In this document: positions 43,101 through 53,887 of the stretch, one piece after another | How positions within the stretch are numbered: the first letter of the stretch is position 1 | Layout: every line of letters begins with the position of its first letter | Origin: Liopterus haemorrhoidalis | Taxonomy: Eukaryota; Arthropoda; Insecta; Coleoptera; Dytiscidae | Length of the DNA stretch: 64,000 nucleotides | Assembly: GCA_963971575.1 (NCBI GenBank) | Contig: OZ020617.1 | Location: forward strand, 43,000,606 to 43,064,605 | Reading direction: 5' to 3' | The notes under the pieces: model-generated | The model's database searches: none | What the model was told of the DNA's origin: nothing | Seen by the model: only the letters and a program-made list of their open reading frames with translations | Translations under genes and position numbers: made by a program

Positions 43101-44984
43101 TGAATAGGAAGAATATATTTAAATTAAATTGTGTATTAAATGAATTATTTATCTAACTTTATTGATCACAATGACTTATGTCTGTTAAATATATCGGAAT
43201 ATTTTGGTATTGATTGAATATTTCAACAACAAAAGATAGATACATGCGTTGAAATATATTATAGATTAGATCTCATAAAGTCCGAGATCGCCATCTGACC
43301 TGACCGACAGTTGATTTAAAATTTGTCTGCGAACAATGAAACAATTATTCTTGTTGTCTGCGACGTTAAAGAGGCATTCCCTTTGACAGGAGAGTGATTT
43401 TATCATCGCCATCTCTGTGTCGTGTCCTGGTAATCCTTGTGACGGCTCCTTGACATATTTGCGACATCCGATGACTGATTTATAGAGACTGGCGCTGTGC
43501 TCTCTTCTAAGCACAACCATTAGCGGAGAACTAGGGTTACTATTTACTTAATTTTCTCCCTTTATTTCTTCTTAAGCACTGTTAATTGAGTAAATTTTTG
43601 GCTTTGCATATCACGTCATATCACGTCGGGGTCACCAACATGGGTATTTTGTATTATATAATTGAAGAAACAAATGTATATTAGTTTAGAAACTTTTATT
43701 GATTGTCTTTTTTTTTTGACAACACAATAATTGAAAATCAAAATATAACTTCCATGACGACCACCGCCAGAAGCATTAAACAAGCAAAGAAAGCCTCGCA
43801 AAAATGAAAGGGTCAACAAAAATCTAACCAATATTGAATTAATAACACATCAAGAAGGACTTGAGCGAGGCCAAATGTCAACCCTACTGACAGTACCTAA
43901 AGAAGTAGAAGAATTATAATTCGCGTAAATATTTTGTTTTTGTTAAATTCCAAATTAATAAATTTGAATATAAATTGTAATAACAAAATTTAGAAAGCGC
44001 CTCTGTTTTCGATAACTGATTTATAGTCGGTTCTGCTTATGAGTCTCTCCGTTAGGAGCGCTTCTGTCTTGTACAGTTACGATGACAATAATTGAAAGGT
44101 TTCTTGAGTTCTAGAAGCTTCTATTGGCAGTAATGAACCGTTTAGAATTTTATGAGACCATTCAAAACGCATTAACCAAGCTTCCGTATACCCTTCTAAA
44201 ATCTGGAATCAGCTAGTTAAAAAAATGCAATGTTGCAATTTTTGTTAAATAGTTTTTAAATGTTGTTTTATCTTGATTTTTTTAAGTGTAATAATTAACG
44301 ATAAGAAGGTAATTTGAGTAATTGTTCGTTTTAAACTGTAATAATTGATGTTTAAATATTTTTAAAATGCTAGTATTAGCAAGGCAGATTTTACACAGTT
44401 ATCGTTAGTATTTTAATGATGGATAATTGTAGGCTTCTGGTTCCGTTTCTGTTAAAAATGTTGCTTTTTAAGTAGAGTCACTAAGTTTTATTTCATTTTA
44501 ATGGCACATTATTTTTGGCAAATGTGATAATTTAGAAGTTAAAACTGTTTTGGTGCATAAAATTAAAGCTTGTTATTTTTTTAAGCGTTGATAACAAGAC
44601 GTATAATTAGAAGCCTAAATGGACCTTCATTTAGAAGAGTATAGGTTAGTATTTTGCAATCATACTAAATATTTATTAAGTAGACCTAATAAGGATTCGG
44701 GCAATCAAAATACTAAAAATCTTTAAGAATCCGAATTAATTACATTTAGAAGCAAATTAAGTTAAACAAATGAATAGAGAGAACTAAAAATATCGACGTT
44801 GTGATACACTAATGCTGTAGATGCTGTAATTGCTGCAGTTTTATGCTATAGATAAAAGTAGCAATCGACCGAGCGATATATTAGGTGGTAACTCGAGATA
44901 CGGATCCGCACAAATTATATATGAAATTAATGCCCAGTTGCACCAGTTTTCCTTAAATTTTAAGCATTCTGTTTTTTGTCTTAT
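43101..44984. other. Intergenic; one unassigned 84-codon minus-strand ORF and a LINE 3' end
   Basis: The minus-strand ORF 43520-43266 (MVVLRREHSASLYKSVIGCR...) lies in a slightly GC-richer patch, but I recognise no family and would not call it a gene. At 43858-43920 (plus strand) is a short inverted copy of the RTE-like 3' end, GAGGCCAAATGTCAACCCTA, with an (AAG)n tail. The rest is AT-rich. Confidence 0.4.
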
Positions 44985-45391
44985 TATTCTTCTTCTTCTT
45001 TGAGCACTGTCAGTCTGGTTGACTTTTGGCCTCCCTCGCATAAGTCCTCCAACTTGATCTGTTCATTGTCAGGTCTTTCCATGTGTCCTGTATACCAATG
45101 CTTGTTAGATTTTCGGTTAGCTGATCTCTTTATGTCTTCCTAGTGGTCAACGAGTATTCAATTATCCCTCCCATATTTTCCTAAACATTCTGTCCCCTTT
45201 CATCCTCATTACGTGTCCTACCCACAGTAATCGTCTACCTCTCAATTCTTATACGTTACTTTGCCTTGAGTACAGTTCTCGGATATCATCATCGACACCG
45301 GTATTGACTTTTAGTACTCATACTCATTAACAACCTCTGTAACTCTATAGTAAACCATTCAATTGCTAATTTTAACCGATAGTCCTGGGTC
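44985..45391 (-). pseudogene. RTE-like non-LTR element, C-terminal part (copy C)
   Basis: Read on the minus strand: a VGRTRNEDERGQNV stretch (out of frame in places), GIIEYSLTTRKT, then DQLTENLTSIGIQDTWKDLT, NRSSWRTYARETKSQTD and a stop, with (AAG)n tail at 44987-45000. This is the longest copy of the family and shows that the shared 3' block encodes the protein's C-terminus. The upstream part of the copy is separated by the hAT element at 45392-47634 and seems to resume at 47635. Confidence 0.65.
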
Positions 45392-45659
45392 TAGGGATGT
45401 TCCGATACTACTGATACGATACCAGTAACGATATTTTTCATTCGATATCGCGATATTAGTATCGATACTAATCTTCTGATACTTTACTTATATCAGTACA
45501 TTTGACCCAGTATCGTATCGAATCGTTTTTTTTTTTTTTTCAACATCCGTCCGGCTGCTGGAACAGACTGACATTGCACATGGGGAGAGGAAACTAAAAT
45601 CAGGTACAGGCCAACGTTGTTCTAACAAAATGAACATGAACTAACACTGTATTTGAAAA

Positions 45660-45900
45660 ATCCAGTTTCACCACTGAAATCCAATCCGCCACTGGTTTGG
45701 GACGATATGAAGACAGTCTTTCCTAATTATATAAAATTGCTCAGGAATTCTTGTCTGTAGTAGCGACGTCAGTTCCTTCAGAGCGCTTATTTTCGAAAGC
45801 AGGAGCCACTGTATGCAGAGACAGAAATAGGCTTCTGGACAAAAGGCTTACTAAATTGCTTTTTCTCGGTGCTTGCAATGAAGAAGAGTGGAGTGTTTAA
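45660..45900 (+). pseudogene. hAT transposase C-terminal dimerisation domain
   Basis: SPLKSNPPLVWDDMKTVFPN (the NPL-WW region) shifts frame into AQEFLSVVATSVPSERLFSK, then AGATVCRDRNRLLDKRLTKL and LFLGACNEEEWSV with a stop at 45898-45900. A-x-x-[FY]L-x-x-x-ATSVPSER-x-FSKAG is the signature of the C-terminal dimerisation segment of ZBED1/ZBED4-like hAT transposases. Most of the transposase is missing and at least one frameshift is present. It belongs to the surrounding element. Confidence 0.75.
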
Positions 45901-46203
45901 TTATATTTTAAACAATCACTCAGACCTATAGGCGCCATTGCCTTACTATTTTTTAATATCAACCTACCATACAATTTCAAAGGTGCAAACAACTGAAATC
46001 AAAATTTCCTCTTAGTTTGCTTTTACAAAAGTTAGCAGCATATATAGGCTATTCCTAGCGTTTAGGCGGAACTAGATTTTGAAATCTAGTAATTTTTATC
46101 TATTTATTCCGACTTTTGTTTAAGCTTTGTAAATCATACTTACATTGCAAATTGTAGATTAAATTGATTATAAAATATCCTTTTTATTGCCTTTTAATTT
46201 TTT

Positions 46204-46824
46204 GTCATTAGAGAGATATTGCAAAGTGAAAAAAATCTGACTTTATAAAAAGAAACCTCTAATAAAGTATCCTGTATTAAAATTTTTCATAATGTTTTAA
46301 AGAGTGTTATTGCAACGGTGCTCTTGTTTCATACTTTATTTTGAAAAATATACCAAATTGATAGATCGAAATCGTAATGAATATAGAAGTTAACTGTAAC
46401 CCTTATATGAGTTAACTGCAGCAGACTATTTTTAACTTCTTCCCACACTGCACAACCATTCGCAAAAGGGTTTCGTGGCACAATTTCTTGGAGAAGAATA
46501 ACATCGTCCTCGTATTTAAATCGTAAACGTTTTTTATCTTTAACTTGCATCATTACTCACAAGAACTCACAAGAAAACTCAACAAATTTTATGTTCGAAT
46601 TTACTCCGTTGTTAATTTTGAGGTTAAATAGACAGAAGACTTGTCAAAATTAAGGCGCTTTAAATAAAAATGCTTTGCCGTTATTTAAATTAAATAAAGG
46701 TAGCCTGTATTTTAATAAAAGAAAGAAATTAAGGATATATCAACTGCGCATGCGCACATGTCAAATAAAGGAAAACTTTATTAAAAGATCAGTAGAACAG
46801 AGGTTGCAATATCTCTCTATTATT
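46204..46824. repeat. Inverted repeat pair around a small ORF
   Basis: CATTAGAGAGATATTGCAA at 46206-46224 faces TTGCAATATCTCTCTATTAT at about 46804-46823. This could be the ends of a third nested element of about 620 bp that carries the ORF at 46329-46553, or a coincidence of short AT-rich repeats. Confidence 0.4.
46329..46553 (-). CDS. Small ORF, Myb/SANT-like N-terminus, transposon-associated
   Basis: 74 codons starting MMQVKDKKRLRFKYEDDVIL then LQEIVPRNPFANGCAVWEEV then KNSLLQLT. The pattern of acidic residue pair, LL-E, NPF and W-x-x-[IV], with a basic start resembles the first helices of Myb/SANT-like DNA-binding domains found beside transposases and in unannotated insect proteins. The resemblance is from memory and not a proven match. 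After QLT the similarity ends (HIRVTVNFYIHYDF), which suggests a frameshift or truncation. It lies inside nested inverted repeats and has no host-gene context. Confidence 0.4.
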   Translation of the reverse strand: MMQVKDKKRLRFKYEDDVILLQEIVPRNPFANGCAVWEEVKNSLLQLTHIRVTVNFYIHYDFDLSIWYIFQNKV

Positions 46825-46909
46825 AATAAAAATTTCCCGAATGTCATTCATTTCCATGGTTTCACTCACAGAACAGTTTCACTGTTGGAATTTGAAATTT
46901 TTCACATAC

Positions 46910-47316
46910 AGTCTGTTTCAAACGCTTAGGCGGAACTAAATGGGAATTTCGTTCTTTTAGGTTGTCACGACAAGGGACCTTGCTTGGGTTATTTCATTTT
47001 TCACGTTGGAATGTCAAAATTTAAAATTACAACAATGAAACCATGGAAACGAATGACCTATGTCAAAATTAAATTATTTTTTTTTATATATTTTAATGAC
47101 AAAAAAATAAATAAATGGGAAATTTGTATTAAGAATGACACAAAAAATCAAAATATAAAGAAAATGACATTTTAAAATGATATTAACCTTAACCAAAAAA
47201 TGTTTATTGTAAGTATTATTTACAAAGCTTAAACAAAACGGCCGAAAAGCACGATTTAAGCGATGAAAGTAACTAAATTGCAAAATCTAGTTCCGCCTAA
47301 CCGTTTGGAACAGACT
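46910..47316. mobile_element. Inverted-repeat element E2, nested in E1
   Basis: The left end is AGTCTGTTTCAAACGCTTAG then GCGGAACTAAATGGG. The right end on the other strand is AGTCTGTTCCAAACGGTTAG then GCGGAACTAGATTTT. The TIR is 29 bp with two mismatches. The left subterminal part (GGGAATTTCGTTCTTTTAGG then TTATTTCATTTTT) also appears, inverted, at 47318-47400 as E1's right end. There is no coding capacity. Confidence 0.6.
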
Positions 47317-47634
47317 TTACCAACCTTAAAAATGAAATAACCCAAGCAAGTTACGTTCTCGTGACTCGTGAAAACCTAAAAGAACGAAATTCCCATTTAA
47401 TTCCGGTTAAATGTTTGTAATAGCCTTTATACTTTAAACTATTTATTATTGTACAACAATTAAATTGTTATAAGAATAAAATGTATTTTACGTTTTATAG
47501 AAAATATATTCATTTTTCCTTTCGATACTTGAAAGTATCGATATTTTGTTTTAATACGATACCGGTATCGATACTTATTATTCGATATTATCGATACCCA
47601 AATATCGATACTTTCTTAGTATCGCATATCCCTA

Positions 47635-48480
47635 CCTAAGGCAAAATTCTTCATCCTTTACATATTCCTTTCCTATCCTCACACATTCATATTCAAGGTA
47701 CCAAATTAAGCTGAAAGCTAAATTAACAGAGAAATCCAAATCCATAATCGAAGGGGAAAAAACTTCCTTCGTATTTCTTATAAAAAAAAAAGTTAGCACT
47801 GCTTAAACAATTTCCGATAACAAACCTAAATAACTAAAATAATGTGTATTATTTCTACTGTAAAGCTAATAAATCATTTAACTTTAATGTGTATGATTTT
47901 CTTAAATTGACATTTTCGTAAAATAAAGTTAAAACTCATAAGTAGATTGTTTTTTGGAGGAAAATTTCCTAAACGTTGACATCTAAAATTCTTGTTTTAG
48001 TGACTTAAAGTGCAGTGTCTTATTCCATCATATTCATGTTTACATTGGACAAATGTGTTTGCATTTAGAGAGTCTAGCAGTGCGCTAAGTGAAGGAAACA
48101 TGGTTTATTTTTCCTGGGTTGTTCAAGTAGTTTTCATTAGCTTAGCGTCTGTCAAAACACCGGTAGCCTTGGTACAAAGCACACGACCTACAATGAAGTT
48201 TTGTCTCTTTTGTTGTTGTATTCCACTGCATTTAGGGACTATTTAAGTGTTTGTATGGGATTAAATAAATAAATAATATCATATTTTGAGATTTGTGGCA
48301 AATATTTTTACCTCTTCACAATGTTTGGATTTGTGGTCATTATAAAAGAGCCAGTAACTTTGAACAAGTCATTATGTATACAAGGTTTGATAATAAAATA
48401 CGTGAGCTGCACGCATTGGGCAATACCTGAAGAAGAGGAATAGCAACTTAATATAATGCAGCTGCCATTTTTGAGTTGAC
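47635..48480. other. AT-rich intergenic sequence
   Basis: 47635-47720 may continue the RTE-like remnant on the minus strand (EYVKDEEFCL). The plus-strand 78-codon ORF at 48010 has no recognisable family. Nothing else is supported. Confidence 0.4.
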
Positions 48481-48722
48481 TGCCGTATCACGTTTGTTTC
48501 GTTAAAATTTTATAGAAGATTTTGTAATTCGTTTTTCAAGATGAAGTTCATCTAAGAACAGCGTGTTCGTGTGATATTTTGTTTAAAACTTGGAAAGATG
48601 GCGACAGAAATACTTTTGGAGATTTTACGGTTTGAACTGCGTGTTATAAGTGGTTCGGGCGTTTTAAAGATGGTAGAAATTTAATCAAAGATGGTGATAA
48701 GGTAGGCCTTCAATTTCTAAAA
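48481..48722 (+). pseudogene. mariner transposase N-terminal fragment
   Basis: EQRVRVIFCLKLGKMATEIL, then after a frameshift a stop-containing GDFTV*TACYKWFGRFKDGR and NLIKDGDKVG. This follows the mariner N-terminal helix-turn-helix pattern (…R..I.FC.KLGK.A.E…W..RFK.GR). It ends where the Helentron-like copy H4 begins. Only the DNA-binding part remains. Confidence 0.6.
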
Positions 48723-48727
48723 AATTG

Positions 48728-50413
48728 TAGTGAAGTGTGAATTTTCACACATTTCAGGGTTTTGTAGGTATTTAATAAGTGTAAGAAGCCAACATAATAC
48801 TGGATGTCTAGGTATATTTATCACATCAAAATCAACGGTTTTTTCACTTTTATTCGTTATTTGAGAAGTAAGAGCTTCCATTTAATTTTTTTAAACAATA
48901 TATATATATATATATAATTTGCCAAATAACCCAGCCTTTTTTCTGCATTTGCTTCGTATTCAAGTCTTCATTAGATTAATAAGAAATATTTTCCAGTGTA
49001 GAGTGTATAAAAACCACACCACACGGTGTGGTTTCAGTAACTCAGTTCGCAACTATTAAAAAAATATATTATTGTTTAATATTTTTAAGTCCAAAAAAAT
49101 ACACGCACTATCTTAGCTATAATTACAAAAAATCCATGACATTATTAGCCATAATTTAACCATGAATTAAAAAAATAATTCATTTTGTCAAAAACACAAA
49201 AACTGCCATATTTTTCAAAAACACAATCTGATCAAAAATTCCCCTCCTTCGTTTCCGGCTAAGATCAATACATTATACATAATTTTTTCAGATTCTTAGT
49301 TTAACCCTTTTGGGTAAAAGGGTGTGGGACAAGAACTTTTGCACATTTTTGGCTAAATTCGTGCTAAGAGAAAGAAATTCGATAAGTTTAGATCAAGCCC
49401 GCTAGGTTTGAGGGTGTGGTATAAATGTTTTTGTTTTTTATGTTTCTACCAAAAATTGTGTAAAAATAAACTTATTAAAAAAAAGACTCCTTTTAATTAC
49501 CTATATCTAAGCCTTAAGAGATTTCTTTTGATGCCACAAAAAAAATTTATTAAACAAAATTTCAACAACACAAAAAATTCTCCTTGAACTATTTCGATTT
49601 TCATAAATATACTTCTTCTTCTTCTTTATGAACTATCAGTAGTGTCGATTTTTGACCTCACTCACATAAGTCCTCCATCTTGATCTGTTCGTTGTCAGAT
49701 TCATCCATATATCCTGTATACAAATACTTGTTAGATCTTCAGTTAGCTGATCTTTCCATTCCTTGTGAGGTCTTTCCATTAATAGACATTATTGAGATTT
49801 TTGAAAGTCCTGGGTTCGAATGCTGGTCAGGGCATGGATATTTGTATTCGTCTTGATCATCTTATCCGCATTAAGTAAATAAATAAAATTAAAAAAAAAA
49901 GCATCACATCATCAATTTTTACCCAACCCCAGATTTGGGTCACCGTGGAAGTTGTAGACCTGAAACTCCACTCTTCGAAATGAAAGGCCCGTGCCCAATA
50001 TAAAGTAGCAGTACGGTAGTGGAAATTACGGCTCGGTGAGACTACTGTGGGACGTTTTTGGGCTGAGGAAGAAGCAGAAGTTAAACTCACGTCCTTGCCC
50101 TTGCTTAGCGGTCAAAATGCAAGTATAAGCGGTTTAATGTTTGCAGCCACAGTTTGACTAGATATTCTGCTCAAATTTTTAAAATATATCTAGTATTTCG
50201 TTAAATATAAATTTGTTTATATTTTTCTGGCGATGTGTTTTTTTGACTCTCCCTATATTCTGTTCAAAGAACTGTATATGCCAAATTTCAGCTCTCTATG
50301 TTCAACCGTTTGGTTACAATCTCTACCGTACAGATAGATAGACAGACACACAGACAGACATATGAGTGACGAAATAAGGGTTCTTTCTAGTACCTATAAA
50401 ACCCTAAAAATGA
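48728..50413 (-). mobile_element. Helentron-like element, long type (H4)
   Basis: The 3' end on the left (48728-48780) keeps the hairpin GTGTGAATTTTCACAC and AGGGTTTTGTAGGTATTTA. The 5' end on the right (50300-50413) has a GACAGACA microsatellite and CACTAAAACC-type decay of the subterminal repeat. Two successive copies of the 'GGGTGTGG(G/T)AC/ATAA' body module (about 49260-49345 and 49400-49430) mark the long type, as in H1 and H5. It is interrupted by an RTE-like 3' end (49612-49785). Confidence 0.65.
49612..49785 (-). pseudogene. 3' end of RTE-like non-LTR element (copy D)
   Basis: CTTCTTCTTCTTT at 49613-49626 is the (AAG)n tail on the minus strand, followed by the family's C-terminal block (GACCTCACTCACATAAGTCC, then TCCATCTTGATCTGTTC). 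Inserted in H4. A B-box-like GGGTTCGAATGCTGG at 49812-49826 follows, perhaps from another SINE. Confidence 0.6.
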
Positions 50414-50989
50414 TGCGAATATTTAGTTGGTTGGCTTTTGTTGAAGAAAACTGCAGAGGAAGAAAAACTCCACTGGCTTATTTGAGTTCGAGAAAAAGAA
50501 GTTTCTTCTTCATTAACTTAATAGATATGCACACATTGTATTGCATTTTTACTACTTCTTCTGTTAAAAAACACATATTTTAACTCTAAATAATAAAAAT
50601 AATTTCACATCACGTCTTGTAAAATTTCTTTTTGAAAACAAGAAGTAAAAGAGAACATACATTTTTAATTACAAAATGACAACCTACATGTTTTTTGTTC
50701 CATCCTTCTGTGTTTATTTATATTTAGATACTTTATCGCCGCTACATGTTATTCTTCACAAATTGGTTGTGATATTTGTATGTAGATGTCAGTGTGTCAA
50801 TGTTAATTATAAAATGAAAAGCAGCTGTTCATACGTCAAAAATTTTTATCAACAAAAAAATGTCTTAATGACAGATGTATAATTGTAATTGATATATTTA
50901 CATTATACTTATTATCTAGATATAGAGTTTTTTTGGTACAGGGAGTTTTAATTAGGAGTATCTGATGTGGCCAGCACATAAATCATCAC
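50414..50989. other. AT-rich intergenic sequence
   Basis: Nothing supported. Confidence 0.4.
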
Positions 50990-51210
50990 CTTTTTCTTCT
51001 TTGAGCACTGTTAGTTGAGTTGACTTTTGGCCTTACACATAAGTTCTTCATATAGGTCTGTTAAGTGTGAGGATTTTCTATGTATCCCGCGATGTATCAC
51101 GTATACTAATACTTATTAGTTTTCTGGTTAGCTGATGCCTCCATTCTTTATGAGGACTTCCCACTGGTCGAAGGATGATCAAATTTTCTTCATTTCTTGT
51201 GTGATATTTG
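50990..51210 (-). pseudogene. 3' end of RTE-like non-LTR element (copy E)
   Basis: TTTTTCTTCTTTGAGCACTG starts the block, followed by GTTGACTTTTGGCC and a diverged version of the shared C-terminal coding segment. Truncated at its 5' side near 51210. Confidence 0.6.
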
Positions 51211-51900
51211 GCTTTCAGTATAGTTCGTCTGTCCCGGGACAGTCTCGAGTTGGAAGTCTCGGGAATTAGGCATTTTTTGCGTATTTCTTGACAGGGGAAA
51301 AATCTTGAGACACCCAAGATTATATGTATAATAATCCTGGAGTACTCATTTTGTAAAAACAGTAATTTTTATTTGTGTACATGCTAAAAATCAAACGTTA
51401 AATTCTTCCAGATAAGTACCTTAGAGGAAGACACTGCTAACGTCTGATGTCGCATGTGTATACCACTACCACTGTCTACTTCACCACTTTACAGGAGCCA
51501 TGAGGTCTTCCGTCAAATACCCCGGAAAATATATGAACTTCTTTGAAAAAGTTTACCAATCAGCGACCATCATAGCTAACCAGTACACTCTTAAATAAAA
51601 GTTAATCAATTATTTGCGTTTTAGTATTTATGTTTTATGTCTCGTACAATATATACAAGTTTAACTGAGTTGTATTTATATTTGTTATAAATAAATAGAT
51701 ATTGTGTTCAATAGTTATTTCATTATTTGTATCTGCAGTACAAATTTTTGAACATAATTCGAAACCGGCGTGATCGTAAGAAACTGAGTGTACTTGCGAA
51801 ACGAAGACAGCGTCTTACACACCCGCGGTGTGTTTTCAAGGAAGTCAGGGACAGGCGCATACTTATTGGGGGGGGGGGAGGGCTCAGAGCTTATCCCCCA
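51211..51900. other. Intergenic with poly(G)
   Basis: A run of ten G is at 51869-51878. No other feature. Confidence 0.4.
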
Positions 51901-52650
51901 CCGTGTTCCCCAGAGGGGTTGAAAAATCTCCATAACGTACATTGGTGGGAACCGGAATAGTTCAACCGAATATATGAAGAGGTAAGTTTTTCGAAAATAT
52001 CGATTTTTATTGTGTTGTTCGAAAAAATATTTATTTTTTAAAATTTTTTGTGAGGTATCAAAATAAAGCTTTTAGTATTAAGGAACGAAAAATAGTTTTT
52101 TTTAATTTCATTTCGTTTAACATGTTTTTATATAAAAATGTACTAAAAAAGTTTTTGTCCCACACCCTTTTACCCAAAGGAGTTAAACTAAAAATCTAAA
52201 AAAATTAAAAGTAATGTACATTGATCTAAGCCGGAAACGTACGAAAGGAATTTATGATCAGATTGCGTTTTTGAAAAATTTTGCAGCTTTTGTGTTTTGT
52301 CAAAACTAATTTATTTAATTCAAATATATTTTTAATTAATGGGTAAATAATGGCTAATAATGTTATTGATTTTTTTAAAATTTATGGCTAAGGTAGTATA
52401 TGTCTTCCTTTGAAATTAAAAATATAATTTTTAAAAAAATAACAGCAGAGAATTGAGTTCATGTGTGTAAAAGCCTATCGGCGGAGCCTACTGTTATGCG
52501 CCATGATTCAACCAATTTTTTGAGTTAGTTTAGGTTTATATTTTTAATAAACCAAGCTTAGATCATTTTTACTAGTGAAATACTTATATATCAATTAATA
52601 ATGAGAAATACGTTTTTGAAATTGAAAAAAATGAAGCCATTTATCAATAC

Positions 52651-52722
52651 ATTTTTAGGGTTTTGTAGGTATGACCAAAAAACCCTTATACCGTCATTTT
52701 TTCGTCTGTCTGTCTGTCTGCC

Positions 52723-52777
<55 letters not shown>

Positions 52778-53761
52778 TCGGTAAAAATTGTAGCCAAACG
52801 ACTAAACCTAGAGAGTTGAAATTTGGCATGCTTATACAACTCTTTGACCCGCACATAGGAAAAATACTAAAACATCTAAAAAGCATATCCCCCTAAAAAT
52901 ATAAACAAATATGTGCTCATAGAAAAAAATATATTTTTTTATAATTCTGAGTAGGGTATCAAATGAAAGCCCTTGGTACGTGGATTAACGATCAAATTTT
53001 TATTTTTGCAAAATAAATTATTTTGAAGCGATTTTTGCCAAAATTGTGAAAAAAATTTTTTGTCCCACATCCTGTAGCCCAGATGGTTTAATCTAAAAAT
53101 CTGAAAAAATTCTAAGTAATGTACATTGGTGTGAACCGGAATAGTTCAACAGGAATTTTTGATCAGATTAGGTTTTTGGAAAAAAACGCATTTTTTGTGA
53201 TTTTTGGCTAATAATGTACACAAGTTATAGCTTTGTAACAAGCAACTCTCTAACGTGTGTGCTGGTCTAGTGGTATTTGACGCTGACTTTTCACCCATGT
53301 AACCCGATCCGATAGGAATCGAACCCTGGAGAAGAGACTATATATATATATTTTTTTTTTCTAATTTCTATATTGTTTAAATAATTTTTTCAAAATTCTA
53401 ATTATATTTTGGCAAATGTTGCATTTAATTTTTAAAAGCGTAAATTTAATAGCCAGTGGAAATTGTTTAAATTATAATTTAATTCTGTTTCAATGTACAC
53501 GAAATCAGAGGGGCGGAACTTATAACAACCAATGGAAGCCATAGGCGCAATTTTGAAATTCTTAATGAACCTTGCTATATAAAAAAAAATACTGCACATA
53601 TTTAGAAACCTAAATAATGGTATTAGGCATTCGAATTAAAATTAACAAAAAAAATATTTTAATATAAAATTTGTTTTCGCATCTAAAATAATCATCATTC
53701 ACTTACTAAATACCTGCAAAACCCTGAAATGTGTGAAAATTCACACTTCACATCAATTTTT
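52651..53761 (+). mobile_element. Helentron-like element, short type (H6), inside H5
   Basis: 5' AGGGTTTTGTAGGTAT, a long (GTCT)n at 52704-52777 (about 17 units), the standard body, a tRNA-like cassette (53254-53335), 'CCAATGGAAGCCATAGGCGC', then AAATACCTGCAAAACCCTGA and the hairpin GTGTGAAAATTCACAC, ending CTTCACATCAATTTTTT. Nearly identical in plan to H3. The sequence on both sides belongs to the long-type copy H5. Confidence 0.75.
53254..53335 (+). repeat. tRNA-like cassette in H6
   Basis: A-box-like CTGGTCTAGTGGTATTTGA; B-box-like GGAATCGAACCCTGG. Different from the H3/H8 cassette and from the H2 one, but at the same place in the element. Confidence 0.5.
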
Positions 53762-53887
53762 TATTAATTTAATAAAGACTAAGATACGAAGTAAATGCAG
53801 AAAAAAATGCTGGGATTATTTAATTTAAATTTTATAGTATCTTTGAAATTATTGTCCAATATTAATGCGTACACCGTTAATTAGGAT

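Larger units (their letters stand above)
46045..47429. mobile_element. Inverted-repeat element E1 (contains E2)
   Basis: The left end is TAGGCTATTCCTAGCGTTTA then GGCGGAACTAGATTTT. The right end on the other strand is AAGGCTATTACAAACATTTA then ACCGGAATTAAATGGGAATT. TIRs are about 35 bp with several mismatches. A sister element E2 (46910-47316) lies inside in the opposite orientation. The GGCGGAACTA motif occurs at all four ends or their close equivalents. Superfamily not assigned. Confidence 0.5.
45392..47634 (+). mobile_element. ZBED-like hAT element with nested insertions
   Basis: Left terminus TAGGGATGTTCCGATACTAC; right terminus on the other strand TAGGGATATGCGATACTAAG. Both are followed by multiple ATCGATACT/GTATCGATA repeats. 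Flanking octamers CCTGGGTC and CCTAAGGC agree at 5 of 8. A hAT transposase C-terminus lies at 45660-45900. The interior also holds inverted-repeat elements (46045-47429). Confidence 0.7.

Noticed and set aside
48010..48246. 78-codon plus-strand ORF as a gene
   Set aside because: No recognisable domain, AT-rich context, and a length expected by chance.
52591..52886. ORFs with (TDRQ)n and (CLSV)n repeats, also around 35749, 62558 and 6823
   Set aside because: They are translations of the (GTCT)n microsatellite in Helentron-like elements; the same peptide appears in every copy because the DNA repeat is the same.
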